A stretch of DNA of 47,886 nucleotides from Candidatus Delongbacteria bacterium (GCA_017997825.1 JAGOEH010000005.1:1-47886), one strand, 5' to 3'; positions 35,797-44,589 are shown, numbered from the stretch's first letter. Notes: generated by a model from the letters alone, not told the origin. Made by a program: numbers and translations.

Positions 35797-36599
35797 ATCG
35801 ATATCCCATTCGACTTATCAACAGTCCGGTTTGCTTCTTTAATCTCGCCGAGTGTTACATTGCGATTCATAAACCGATCCTTGCTTTTCTGGCGTTTGGA
35901 TTGTATAGCGTTGATAGGACAGAGATTGATGCAGGCCATACAATAGATACAGCCGTCATTAAAAACAGGCTGCGGATCGAGCCGGATATTATCGACCGGA
36001 CAGACCTCGACACATATCCCGCATCCATTGCAGGCTTCGGTAATCCAAAAATTCCGGCATTTCCCTCCCATCATCCATTCCTTAGATTTCAGGGCAAAAA
36101 AAGAAATCACTCTCATGATCGGATTACGGGCAGGGTGGCTCCGCCGGGTATTCCGGATATCATGGAGAATCGATTCCAAATGTTCTTCACTATGCTTATT
36201 GGGTTCCTCCCGAATCTCCCGGGCTATATCGAACATGGGAAGATAATTGTCAACCATCAGAATCTGATTACTGTAATCGATCCGGATTCCAGCCCGCTCG
36301 GCCATCCTCACCAGATGCCCGACTCCCTCTCCCGGAAATCCGCCATAGGTCATAACGGCAAAAATATAGGAAGCCCTCAGTCGGACCTTACGAAGAAACT
36401 CCATCACGATATCAGGAGTACCAAGAAAATAGCAGGGACAGACAATTCCGATCCTATCATCTTCCAGACTGGTCACCCCCATTTTCATCAATCGCGGAAT
36501 GGAAAGGAGTTCGCCCTGTTCTCCCACCCCCTGACGATCCGCCAGTCTTTTAGCCACATACAAACTGTTTCCGGTCGCTGTAAAATATAGTACTTTCAT
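35793..36599 (-). CDS. EFR1-type flavodoxin plus 2[4Fe-4S] ferredoxin
   Basis: The protein has a flavodoxin-like N-terminal half (VLYFTATGNSLYVAKRLAD, and the loop CPCYFLGTPDIVMEF) and a C-terminal pair of [4Fe-4S] sites (CNGCGICVEVCP and CIYCMACINLCP). It matches the EFR1 ferredoxin architecture: a cytosolic electron carrier that binds FMN and iron-sulfur clusters. Electron donor and acceptor are not known. The ATG at 36599 starts at the conserved MKVLYFTATGN. An in-frame ATG four codons upstream is less likely, since GGGAAG lies between the two. The coupling with the secreted phosphoesterase gene is unexplained. Confidence 0.9.
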   Translation of the reverse strand: MKVLYFTATGNSLYVAKRLADRQGVGEQGELLSIPRLMKMGVTSLEDDRIGIVCPCYFLGTPDIVMEFLRKVRLRASYIFAVMTYGGFPGEGVGHLVRMAERAGIRIDYSNQILMVDNYLPMFDIAREIREEPNKHSEEHLESILHDIRNTRRSHPARNPIMRVISFFALKSKEWMMGGKCRNFWITEACNGCGICVEVCPVDNIRLDPQPVFNDGCIYCMACINLCPINAIQSKRQKSKDRFMNRNVTLGEIKEANRTVDKSNGISI

Positions 36600-36658
36600 T
36601 GATCTTCCCATCCTTTACTGATTGAAGAAATCACCATAATCCCCCGGTCGGATAGGAT

Positions 36659-37495
36659 CTAAAACAGGATCATCAGATCCATTCTACCGGGGAATACCGA
36701 AAGCTGAAATCCCTGAGCTGTGCTTTTCCGTCGATGCAGAGCCGGAATGGCGTATCCGATGGCGCTGCCGACTGCCGCTCCGGCCAGGATGTCGGTGGGA
36801 AAATGATTGCCGGAATGGTATCGGCAAAATCCGGTCGCTCCGGCGGCCGACAATCCGGTTATCCAGATCAATTTTCCACAAGGATTATCGCCATACAGGT
36901 CACGATAGGTGACCGCCAGAAATACTGATGCACTAAAGGCATTGGCCGTATGTCCTGAAAAAAAGGAATTGTTTCCCTGATCATCCTCAATCAGTTCCAT
37001 CCGTTGGATCTCACTCAGATCGGAATTGTAAAGATAAGGCCGTTTACGCTTCACCAGAGCCTTGGTCAGGTCCTTCAGCCCGTTGGTCAGGGCCACGGTT
37101 TCCAAAAACATGATACTATAGGTAGCCAGTTCCCGCCAGTTCCGGTGACGGGATTGAGCCAGCCAAATCGCCCCGGGAGTGGTTAACAATCCTCCCGCCA
37201 GAATATCACTGATCCGGCCGAAATCGGGATCCCAGTTCCGGGTAGACCATCGATCCAGCGGATTGATATCCGATCGGCTCAATCCGGCCAATTCCTCCCG
37301 GCTGATCTCGAAATGACGGTTATCCAGGTAAAGCGCCAGACATTCGGAACCGATTCCGCCTGAAAGCAGGGCATAATCCAGGGTATTCAGGCGATAGGGG
37401 AAATCGGAGGCTGGTGACTCGATCCTGAAAAGGATCAGGAGCCAGACCATCACTGGGGTCAATCGAATAACCGGAGAGAGGGGATTACCTCTCAT
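36659..37495 (-). CDS. PAP2-family membrane phosphatase
   Basis: This 278-residue protein has the PAP2 motif triplet: K-x6-R-P (residues 145-153, KALVKRKRPY), SGH (180-182, SFFSGHTAN) and R-x5-H-x3-D (225-235, CRYHSGNHFPTD). It probably removes phosphate from a lipid-linked substrate such as phosphatidic acid or undecaprenyl pyrophosphate; the catalytic site is usually periplasmic. A hydrophobic segment near the start and others around the motifs fit a membrane protein. The ATG at 37495 overlaps the stop of the AlkD-like gene (ATGA), replacing the TTG-initiated longer frame. It ends with TAG. Confidence 0.9.
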   Translation of the reverse strand: MRGNPLSPVIRLTPVMVWLLILFRIESPASDFPYRLNTLDYALLSGGIGSECLALYLDNRHFEISREELAGLSRSDINPLDRWSTRNWDPDFGRISDILAGGLLTTPGAIWLAQSRHRNWRELATYSIMFLETVALTNGLKDLTKALVKRKRPYLYNSDLSEIQRMELIEDDQGNNSFFSGHTANAFSASVFLAVTYRDLYGDNPCGKLIWITGLSAAGATGFCRYHSGNHFPTDILAGAAVGSAIGYAIPALHRRKSTAQGFQLSVFPGRMDLMILF

Positions 37496-38199
37496 TTCGC
37501 CATGGCCTGTCGTTTCCAATCGGCCGGCATTTTTTCAATAGCATATCGCAAGGCTGTCCTCGGCATCCGTGCCTTGTTACTCATCACATAGTCAAAAACA
37601 GCCTCGGGATGGGCCTGGCTGGCCGCTTTCAGCATCCAGCCATAGCCTTTCCGAACCAGGTCATCGCTATCCATCAGAAGCTGATCGGCAATCCGGAAAA
37701 TATCCTCCAGATAGCGTCCCTCCCGGGCCGGAATGATCAGAGAAACGGCCGCCGCTCTTCGATCCCATCGATTGGAGGATGGTGTCCAGGATTTAAGATT
37801 GTCAAGATATGCCGGGTACCTATCGATAAAACTCCCGATGGTATGATTGCATAAGGTATCACAGGAAGCCCAATTACTGACATTCTGATGGACCCATCGC
37901 TCAAAAACGGAAAAATCCGAAGGCTGATACTGGGTTCGGAGCTGGTATGACCAATCACAAGCCACAAACGTCTCCTCCATCATGCCGGATTGCCACAACC
38001 GGTCACAGCAGATCAAAATCTCGGATTTGGGAAGATCACGGATCAACTTGAAACACTCCCGAGCGATCCGACCAACCACTGCCGATTGGACACCGTACAG
38101 TCTGACCTCCTCCTTGAAGAACCGCTGACCACTCTCCCTCACAGCCGGATCGGCACTCTCATTCAAACGCAAACGAACCTGATCGACAATAGGATTCAT
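37492..38199 (-). CDS. AlkD-like DNA alkylation repair protein
   Basis: This 235-residue all-helical HEAT-repeat protein is of the AlkD/AlkC group, DNA glycosylases that remove alkylated bases such as 3-methyladenine. Conserved points include FFKEEVRLYGVQ, FERWVHQNVSNWASCDTLC (with the Trp and Asp of the active cleft), NRWDRRAAAVSLI, and the last helices with LVRKGYGWMLKAASQAHPEAV. The ATG at 38199 overlaps the stop of the upstream gene (ATGA), and the downstream PAP2 gene overlaps in turn. The three therefore form a tight translationally coupled trio. Repair of DNA alkylation is inferred from the family. Confidence 0.87.
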   Translation of the reverse strand: MNPIVDQVRLRLNESADPAVRESGQRFFKEEVRLYGVQSAVVGRIARECFKLIRDLPKSEILICCDRLWQSGMMEETFVACDWSYQLRTQYQPSDFSVFERWVHQNVSNWASCDTLCNHTIGSFIDRYPAYLDNLKSWTPSSNRWDRRAAAVSLIIPAREGRYLEDIFRIADQLLMDSDDLVRKGYGWMLKAASQAHPEAVFDYVMSNKARMPRTALRYAIEKMPADWKRQAMAK

Positions 38200-38663
38200 A
38201 CCTGACCTACCACCACCACATAGTTTTTCCCGAATTTTTTGGCGCATTTAGGACAAGTGGTATACCACATATACCATTTTTTGACCGTCAATCCCTGCCG
38301 GCCGGCCACCGCTTCAAAATCACGGCACCATGCCCCGGTTTGATTAAAATCTCCTTCATACACCTTACTGAAAAACCGTCCGCTCAGTTCGAAATTTTCA
38401 GCTTCCGCCACCGGTTTGTCCACCGCCAGATAAAGATCCATATTCCATTTGGAGGTATGATCGGACAGACAAAGCCAATCGGGGCATTGGGCTCCCGATT
38501 TTTCCAATTGTCCCATCATCCGTTTGATCACCCGACTGAATGTAATCGGGATATAAAACAGGGTAAAGACCTTGTCCCGGATAAAGGTTTTCCGGTTCCA
38601 TTCCAGCATTTTCCCGTCCCAGGGTTCGGGATTGAACCGGGGACAACATTCGGTTTCATTCAT
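38196..38663 (-). CDS. conserved protein, GyrI-like fold suspected
   Basis: This 155-residue protein is a member of a widespread family commonly annotated only as a hydrolase. I recognise the family by CPRFNPEPWDGKMLEWN, DWLCLSDHTSKWNMDLYLAV, LSGRFFSKVYEGDFNQTG and the ending KKWYMWYTTCPKCAKKFGKN. The CPKCAKKFGKNY end looks like a metal or redox site. No catalytic function is proven. The fold may be GyrI-like (small-molecule binding). AAGGAGG lies seven bases before the ATG. It is the first gene of the AlkD-PAP2 operon. Confidence 0.75.
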   Translation of the reverse strand: MNETECCPRFNPEPWDGKMLEWNRKTFIRDKVFTLFYIPITFSRVIKRMMGQLEKSGAQCPDWLCLSDHTSKWNMDLYLAVDKPVAEAENFELSGRFFSKVYEGDFNQTGAWCRDFEAVAGRQGLTVKKWYMWYTTCPKCAKKFGKNYVVVVGQV

Positions 38664-38702
38664 ACTGAGCCTCCTTGATAATACATCCTGTTTTATCCGA
38701 CC

Positions 38703-38737
38703 GATGGTATCAGGCTGGATCGCAGCCTGATACCATC
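38703..38737. repeat. 14-base perfect inverted repeat
   Basis: GATGGTATCAGGCT (38703-38716) and AGCCTGATACCATC (38724-38737) pair fully around a seven-base loop. It lies in the 155-base gap between the diguanylate cyclase and the conserved 155-residue gene. No T-run follows on either strand, so a classic terminator is not clear. It could be an operator for the downstream gene or a Rho-type end. Confidence 0.7.
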
Positions 38738-38818
38738 AATGGCCGCCCTGATCATGGCCTGGAATCCGATAGCGTTCAATCCAATTCCATAGATTCGGAA
38801 TCGATTACGATCACACCA

Positions 38819-40399
38819 CTAAACTCCATGGTTCGAATTCCTCCTTGATTGATCCGGCTGATCATCCGTAACAATCCGGTCACGGCCTGCCAATTTAGCC
38901 ATATATAATCGGCGATCGGCCTTACTGATAATACTTTCGGCCGTGATTGCTTCCTGCCGGAAATCATCACAGTCAGCGATCCCGCAACTGAACGAATAAC
39001 TGATGGCATGGTGGTTGAAGACCAGTCGATCCCGCTTGATCTGCCGGCGGATCCGTTCAATGATCCCCAAGGTCTGCCTTTTATCACTATGGATCGAAAT
39101 AATCAGAAATTCCTCGCCCCCATAACGTCCCGGGATATCATAAATCCGGATATGGTGCAGAATGGTTCGTGAAAATTCCAGCAGCACATAATCACCGGTC
39201 TGATGCCCATACCGGTCATTGACCAGCTTGAAGTGATCCAGATCTATCAGCGAAACCGAAAAACGGATTCCCAGACGTTGAAATTCGGCTATCACTGTCT
39301 CAAACCGTTCAAACAGATAGCGGCGATTGAACAAATTGGTCAACGGATCACGGATCGAAATCTCCCGAATCCGTTCCTCCATCCTTTTCTGTTCCGTAAT
39401 ATCATTGATGGTGGAGATAACGATGGCCTGATTGTTGAGATCAATAAGCTCCGCGGAGACCAATCCGGTAATGATTCGACCGGAGCTGATTTTAAAATCC
39501 TGTTCAACTCCATGCAATCGCTTATTCTGAGCGATTGCACGATCAAATCGCTCACGATCCTCATCACAAACCCAGAACCCCATCTCATTGACCGTTCGTC
39601 CGATCACCTCCCGGTAATCGTAACCGCTAATCCTGACGAAACCATCATTGACCTCGATGATCATTCCGTCCGTCAAACGACTCAGCATAACAGCGTAGGG
39701 AGATGAATGGAAGGCCTTGGAGAACTTTTCCTCCTGAAAGCGGATATCCATCTCCAGTCTTCGGTTGACCATCAGAGATAGACCATAGGTCAACATAATG
39801 AAGATCATCAGATTGGCAATCATCATCATGGTTTCGAAAGATCCGGCGTGAAGATAATCATTGGTGGCCTGGGGATTAAGCAGGTATATGATTACCCGGA
39901 TCAGATTCTGCAAGCTCAAAACCCCGAATAATAATCCAACCGGAAGGGTATAAGATCGCATCCGGCGATCCACACGAACCACCAGCAGCCAGGCGCTCTC
40001 AACACTTAAAACCCCTAATCCGACGCAAAGGGCAAGACTTCGCATATTCAGATTCAAATCGATAATCGCATAATAGGCAATAGCGGCAATAAATATCGGA
40101 ACCACAATCAGATTGACGATCCGATGGGACTTAATACCGGTAAAACGCTGCAGCCCTATGTAGCCCATCCAGAATCCGATGATGATCATCCCATTGGAAA
40201 CTACGATCGAGATCCAGTCCGGAATAAGGTTGCGGAGTGAAACAAACACCAGTCCCAGAGTCTGAAACATTAAATCGATCGACAAATAACCCAACCCATC
40301 AAATCGGTCCCGATTCTGACGCCAAAGTATAATGATCAGCAGGGTACATACCCCGGATGCCACAATGGTCGCCACCGCGATACTTCTTAAATCAAGCAT
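38819..40399 (-). CDS. membrane-bound PAS-GGDEF diguanylate cyclase
   Basis: It makes cyclic di-GMP from two GTP. The 526 residues contain about seven membrane helices (roughly 5-210), a PAS domain (about 224-338) and a GGDEF domain (about 345-510). The signature GGEEF is at 427-431, preceded by RxxD (RIYD, 418-421), the inhibitory I-site, so product feedback is expected. The segment DPLTNLFNRRYLFERF and the metal-binding SLIDLDHFKLVNDRYGH are intact. No EAL or HD-GYP domain is nearby. It is the last gene of a run starting with the MFS transporter (gaps 59, 13 and 34 bases). Confidence 0.95.
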   Translation of the reverse strand: MLDLRSIAVATIVASGVCTLLIIILWRQNRDRFDGLGYLSIDLMFQTLGLVFVSLRNLIPDWISIVVSNGMIIIGFWMGYIGLQRFTGIKSHRIVNLIVVPIFIAAIAYYAIIDLNLNMRSLALCVGLGVLSVESAWLLVVRVDRRMRSYTLPVGLLFGVLSLQNLIRVIIYLLNPQATNDYLHAGSFETMMMIANLMIFIMLTYGLSLMVNRRLEMDIRFQEEKFSKAFHSSPYAVMLSRLTDGMIIEVNDGFVRISGYDYREVIGRTVNEMGFWVCDEDRERFDRAIAQNKRLHGVEQDFKISSGRIITGLVSAELIDLNNQAIVISTINDITEQKRMEERIREISIRDPLTNLFNRRYLFERFETVIAEFQRLGIRFSVSLIDLDHFKLVNDRYGHQTGDYVLLEFSRTILHHIRIYDIPGRYGGEEFLIISIHSDKRQTLGIIERIRRQIKRDRLVFNHHAISYSFSCGIADCDDFRQEAITAESIISKADRRLYMAKLAGRDRIVTDDQPDQSRRNSNHGV

Positions 40400-40433
40400 T
40401 TCCTAAAAACTCCTGTGATAAACATCAAAGGGA

Positions 40434-40766
40434 TCATTTTAGTTTTCTCATTTTTTTAGGAATCGGCTTGGGTAATTCCCGTTCCGTTATTCGAATCAAC
40501 TCGCTGAACCATTCCCGGTCTTCAAACTGCTCCTCGATCAAAAAATGAAGCTTGGCCCCCGGATAGGGTGGGGCTTCGACGACGCACCCGATATAATTCC
40601 TTCCTCCCGCCGTCGGTTTGACAAACAACCGGTCATCGCAAACCATGGCCACCACTTTATCATTGCAATAGATGGCATACTCACCGAACATTTTTCGGGC
40701 GCTAATCATTCCTGCATTTTCGATCTGTTCAAGGATAAAATCTACAAACACTTTATCCGATGACAT
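40434..40766 (-). CDS. TfoX N-terminal-domain protein
   Basis: This 110-residue protein equals the TfoX_N domain alone: FVDFILEQIENAGMISARKMFGEYAIYCNDKV begins in typical fashion (RKMFGEYAIYC), followed by MVCDDRLFVKPTAGGR and the Ala-Pro-Pro-Tyr-Pro-Gly-Ala-Lys turn. The C-terminal TfoX domain that couples to competence in gammaproteobacteria is missing, so a competence role cannot be assumed. GAGGAG precedes the ATG by six bases. It lies 13 bases after the methyltransferase gene. Confidence 0.9.
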   Translation of the reverse strand: MSSDKVFVDFILEQIENAGMISARKMFGEYAIYCNDKVVAMVCDDRLFVKPTAGGRNYIGCVVEAPPYPGAKLHFLIEEQFEDREWFSELIRITERELPKPIPKKMRKLK

Positions 40767-40779
40767 AACCCGCTCCTCT

Positions 40780-41508
40780 TTATCCGTTTTTTTGGCCGAT
40801 CAAGGCCGCCATCCGTCCCATCTGCCCATTCAGGACAATCGTGAATCCGGCACCCGAAAGAGCCGTTCCAATCATCGCGGAGCTGACACGAATTTTGTAA
40901 TAGGAACTGATGGCGCGAGTCCAATGATCCTGTTCCCGTTCATATACCAGATCGGTAACCCGGACTCGATCGGGAAAGTATTCGAGCATGCAGGTGAAGA
41001 TCCGATCGGGATCACTTTTGACCGGGATAAAGCGCTGAGTATCCTCCAAGGCATCAGTATAATCCCGAAATGTCAACACAACCCGCCCCCCGGGTTTCAG
41101 TATCCGGTAGGTTTTTTCCATTAGGGTTTCGATATGGACAAGCGATTCCAGGTGAGCGATGGTATCACCGCAACAAATGATCAGTTCGGGGGATAGCGGA
41201 GCAAATGGCTCCAGATTCAGGATATCACCCTGGATGGTCTCGATCGGCAGATCACCCCGCCGCCGATTGAGATCTTCGATCAGGTGAGGATTAAAATCAA
41301 TAGCTTTTACCGTAAATCCAAGATCGGCTAGGGCCAGGCTCTGGATACCGTGAGCAGATCCCAGATCGATCGCGACGGCGCCGGGAGACGGAATGATCCC
41401 ATGAGACCTGGCAAAAAGTGTGAAATCCTGTCGACCCTGCTCAAAATCACCTGCAATCCAAGTGTAATAGTTTCCGAGCATTCGCTCATAATGGCGATAA
41501 ACACTCAT
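40780..41508 (-). CDS. class I SAM-dependent methyltransferase
   Basis: This 242-residue enzyme has the Rossmann SAM site: AVAIDLGSAHGIQSLALADLG (motif I), VKAIDFNPHLIEDL, a ...TIQGDIL strand, and ELIICCGDTIAHLES. Substrate is unknown; small molecules are more likely than nucleic acids, by size and lack of extra domains. AAGGA precedes the ATG by about seven bases. It is probably co-transcribed with the upstream MFS gene and the downstream TfoX and diguanylate cyclase genes. Confidence 0.88.
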   Translation of the reverse strand: MSVYRHYERMLGNYYTWIAGDFEQGRQDFTLFARSHGIIPSPGAVAIDLGSAHGIQSLALADLGFTVKAIDFNPHLIEDLNRRRGDLPIETIQGDILNLEPFAPLSPELIICCGDTIAHLESLVHIETLMEKTYRILKPGGRVVLTFRDYTDALEDTQRFIPVKSDPDRIFTCMLEYFPDRVRVTDLVYEREQDHWTRAISSYYKIRVSSAMIGTALSGAGFTIVLNGQMGRMAALIGQKNG

Positions 41509-41567
41509 AGATTCTTCCTTTACAGTAGATTCGGCTTAAACCCTTAATCCATATCAAGCAGACAGGA

Positions 41568-42734
41568 TTAGGCTTTGACGGCTGTCAGCCGCGTAATTCG
41601 TTCACTCATGAAGATCAATAAAACCAGGAAACTGCAGATAAAAAACGGGAGTACTTCCAGACCGATATCGGCGGCGACCAGGCCGATACCGGCCGGCACC
41701 AATGACGCCCCGATACAGGCTGATCCCACCTGATAACCGATCAGCCGCCGTGAGGTTTCCGGGCTGAATCGGCGGGGTGTTTCATGCATCATACACGGGT
41801 AAAGGGGCGAAAGCCCGAGTCCCAATAGAATCAGACTGATTAATCCCGCGTTCCCCGGGCGAGAAAAGAAAAAAACGATTGAACCGAGCAGGGTAATCCC
41901 CAGACCGATCCGAATGATAACGGTATTTTTAAGAAAATCAGCCACAATTCCATTCAGAAACCGGCCAACGGTAATGGCTCCATAGAACATGGCAATCCAG
42001 AATCCGGCACTCTGTTTGTCGATTCCGCGTGACTCGATCATTAGGCTGTAACTCCACAACCCGATCGAAAATTCGGTAGCAGCATATAAAAAATAGAACA
42101 TCACCGATTCCCAAAAACCGGCCGGAGATCTCCCGGGTAATCGATCCGATTGGGTTGATGGTGACACCGATCGGCGAATCATTGCACCCTCATTCCACAA
42201 TCGTAAACTGATCAGAAAAGCAATCGCCAAAACGAGCTGGATCCCCGCAATAATCCGAAATCCGATGTTCCATCCAAACCCGGCTCCCAAAGCTGTTGTC
42301 ATAATGATCGGTCCCAGAGTCGCCCCAATTCCCCAGCAGCAATGCAGCCAGTTCATATGGCGGGATGAATAGTGCCGGGCAACATAATGGTTCAGACCGG
42401 CATCCACCGCCCCGGCTCCCAGTCCCAGCGGCAGCGTCATCACCAGCAGCCAACCAAAACTGGGTACCAGTGAATACCCCAACAACGCCAGACCGGTCAT
42501 GAAACAGCTCACCATCACGACCCGGCCGGTACCGAACCGGCCCAATACCCGGCCACTCATAAAACTGGACAGGGTCGAACACCCGGTTGACAATACCGTT
42601 ATTATTCCAGCCGCCTCCAGCGGCCTACCCAATCCGGCCCGCATTGTCGGCCAGGCTACACCCAGAATACTGTCCGGCAATCCCAAACTGATGAACGCCA
42701 AATAGATAATCAACAACAACAGGATCTGTGCCAT
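41568..42734 (-). CDS. MFS transporter
   Basis: This 388-residue integral membrane protein has about twelve helices. The pattern (LGLPDSILGVAWPTMRAGLG at the start, GRVLGRFGTGRVV between helices 2 and 3, GLGAGAVDAGLNHYVARHYSSR, then a second half with GRFLNGIVADFL) is that of the FucP-like sugar/metabolite transporter branch of the MFS. Substrate is not predictable. ATG 42734 is used in place of TTG 42746: GAGG lies six bases before it. It is divergent from the SemiSWEET gene, another likely sugar carrier, across a 195-base gap. Confidence 0.88.
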   Translation of the reverse strand: MAQILLLLIIYLAFISLGLPDSILGVAWPTMRAGLGRPLEAAGIITVLSTGCSTLSSFMSGRVLGRFGTGRVVMVSCFMTGLALLGYSLVPSFGWLLVMTLPLGLGAGAVDAGLNHYVARHYSSRHMNWLHCCWGIGATLGPIIMTTALGAGFGWNIGFRIIAGIQLVLAIAFLISLRLWNEGAMIRRSVSPSTQSDRLPGRSPAGFWESVMFYFLYAATEFSIGLWSYSLMIESRGIDKQSAGFWIAMFYGAITVGRFLNGIVADFLKNTVIIRIGLGITLLGSIVFFFSRPGNAGLISLILLGLGLSPLYPCMMHETPRRFSPETSRRLIGYQVGSACIGASLVPAGIGLVAADIGLEVLPFFICSFLVLLIFMSERITRLTAVKA

Positions 42735-42857
42735 CTTCAGCCTCAATTCTTCCAGTAATGATCATTCGTTCAGAGGAATATACCTGCATCACCCGTTAAA
42801 GTCAAGCCCAAAACCCAATTCTTCTGAACATTACCATTTCTCTAAGGACGATTTGAC

Positions 42858-42886
42858 TTGACTTCCAACCCGATAAAAACTACTAT
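42858..42886 (+). promoter_or_regulatory. promoter for the SemiSWEET gene
   Basis: TTGACT (42858-42863), a 17-base spacer and TACTAT (42881-42886) lie about 45 bases upstream of the ATG. A second TTGACT (42853-42858) overlaps the first. Confidence 0.5.
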
Positions 42887-42929
42887 CAGAGCAAGCGATC
42901 ATTTAACCCCCACAGCCATGGAGGCAAAT

Positions 42930-43205
42930 ATGGAATTCATCAAGCAGATTCTCAAGATAGTATTCGATTTGGGTATGTATTTCAATATCGTGGCATTGAT
43001 CTCCCAACCGATTCAAATTTGGCGAACCAAAAGCTCGGAAAATGTTTCCATCATGATGTGGTGCCTGTTTTTGATATTTCAGACCGGCATCAGCCTTCAC
43101 GGTTTGATCAATATCCATTCCACCTCCATGTTTTTGGGGATGGGAGGCAGTGCCGTCGTTTCCCTGACAACCTTGATCCTATGCCTGATCTATCGGAAAA
43201 AGTAA
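42930..43205 (+). CDS. SemiSWEET-family small transporter
   Basis: This 91-residue protein is a half-size SWEET: three membrane helices with the PQ-loop motif in the first (ALISQPIQIWRTKSSENVS), and two more (MMWCLFLIFQTGISLHGL and GSAVVSLTTLILCLI). Such proteins dimerise to make a sugar (glucose or sucrose) carrier. The ATG at 42930 is chosen because GGAGG lies five bases upstream; an earlier in-frame ATG (42918) overlaps it. It is convergent with the small membrane gene downstream. Confidence 0.88.
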   Translation: MEFIKQILKIVFDLGMYFNIVALISQPIQIWRTKSSENVSIMMWCLFLIFQTGISLHGLINIHSTSMFLGMGGSAVVSLTTLILCLIYRKK

Positions 43206-43250
43206 TATTGATCCGGCTTTATCGGTTATAACTCGTCATCATAACCCGGT

Positions 43251-43793
43251 TTATTTAACCGGACCAGCCAAAAAACCCAGGACCGGCAACAACATCAGAA
43301 TCACAAATAGAATTCCCATCATCCGATTGAACCACTTGATCTGGGAATGATGGATCCACCAACATAAAACCACAGATAAACCCAGTGATTGCAGAATGAT
43401 TTCAGGCAGGCCTTTCAGATGAATCCATAATGGAAAAATGGTATAGACCATACCTTCCAGCGATCCCGGGGCAGGACCGAAGGTTCCGAAGATTCCAAAG
43501 ATCATCAGAACCAGCCACATTTTCCACCAACCTTTTTGATCGGTGAAAAAAAGATCCCGTAACAAATAGAAACCAATGCCGAACAGAATTCCCCTAAGCG
43601 GCTGAAATAGAGGGCCGGCCATGACCCACGGATCATCAAGAGGTCTCATCATAACTTTCAGGCTGGATTCGGAAAAAAAACCGGCATAGTTAAGCAACGT
43701 GGAAGCCAATAATCCCATGATCATATAGGTAACACTATGGGTGACGATTGTCTTGATCGACACTTCCATCAAACTGGGGGGAGATTGTCGCAT
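43251..43793 (-). CDS. membrane protein of unknown function
   Basis: I do not recognise this 180-residue protein. It has about five hydrophobic segments, for instance SVTYMIMGLLASTLLNYAG, GPLFQPLRGILFGIGFYLL, MWLVLMIFGIFGTFGP, LQSLGLSVVLCWWI and GILFVILMLLPVLGFLAGP. The loops contain PLDDPWVMAG and LFFTDQKGWWK. ATG 43793 is chosen in place of TTG 43811: AGGAGG precedes it by six bases. An inverted repeat (CCGGTT/AACCGG, 43246-43262) spans its stop codon. The role is open. Confidence 0.75.
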   Translation of the reverse strand: MRQSPPSLMEVSIKTIVTHSVTYMIMGLLASTLLNYAGFFSESSLKVMMRPLDDPWVMAGPLFQPLRGILFGIGFYLLRDLFFTDQKGWWKMWLVLMIFGIFGTFGPAPGSLEGMVYTIFPLWIHLKGLPEIILQSLGLSVVLCWWIHHSQIKWFNRMMGILFVILMLLPVLGFLAGPVK

Positions 43794-43929
43794 AGGGAAC
43801 CTCCTGTTCAATAGGTTGAATTAAATGCCAGATATTCGTTTATCTGATTATCGATTCAATAGTTAGGGTTAATCCGGAAAGTGAAACTCACGATTCCGAC
43901 TAAGATCCCTCCCGATATACATCCCGATA

Positions 43930-44589
43930 CTATGTCCGTTTGATGCCGGCAACAGTCAGTCCGATGCAGTTGGACGAGATCGAACAGTTGGACATACGGG
44001 TTTTACGGATAAGTCCCGCCAGTTCATCGCGGGTATAGGCGGCATTGATGGAAGTCAACAGTCCGGGACGAATGGCCTTGGGTTTGGCGGTAAACCATAA
44101 AACCCAGCGGATCAGGAAATTCATATCCCTTTTGAAATCGGAAATAAAGACTCGGCCGCCGCTTTTCAATACCCGCCAGATCTCATTCATAGTTTGCTCG
44201 GGATTGGCCCATTCATGTAGTGATCCGTTGGTGAAGACTGCATCAAACGACTGATCCTCGAAGGGCATGGAATCACCGGGACTGACGATATAGTCGGTTC
44301 GCGATTCCATTCCATAATCCCGGGCATTTTTTCGGGCCAGATTCACCATATCGGGACTGATATCCAGTCCTTTGAGCCGGGTTTCCTGCGTCTTTTTGAG
44401 CCATTCCAGACCCAGGTAGCCGGGACCGGGTCCTACCTCCAATACCAAACCGTTCTTGATCCCTGATTTTATCAATTCGTCGGTTTCCATAAATCCCTTG
44501 TCACGTAAATTACGCTGTAATTCATCATAAACAGCCACATTGAACTCACCCTGAATCCCGCAATCCGTCTCCGTTACCCGTGCTTTCAT
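43930..44589 (-). CDS. class I SAM-dependent methyltransferase
   Basis: This 219-residue enzyme has the full SAM motif set: NGLVLEVGPGPGYLGLEWL (motif I), LKGLDISPDMVNLARKNA, PFEDQSFDAVFTNGSLHEW (motif with Asp and Asn) and ILRVLK-type (EIWRVLKSGGRVFISDFKR). It looks like the UbiE/Methyltransf_11 type; substrate unknown. A C-terminal hydrophobic stretch (LIRWVLWFTAKP) may anchor it at a membrane surface. The ATG at 44589 follows AAAGGA by eight bases; the earlier ATG (44622) lies upstream of that site. Confidence 0.88.
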   Translation of the reverse strand: MKARVTETDCGIQGEFNVAVYDELQRNLRDKGFMETDELIKSGIKNGLVLEVGPGPGYLGLEWLKKTQETRLKGLDISPDMVNLARKNARDYGMESRTDYIVSPGDSMPFEDQSFDAVFTNGSLHEWANPEQTMNEIWRVLKSGGRVFISDFKRDMNFLIRWVLWFTAKPKAIRPGLLTSINAAYTRDELAGLIRKTRMSNCSISSNCIGLTVAGIKRT

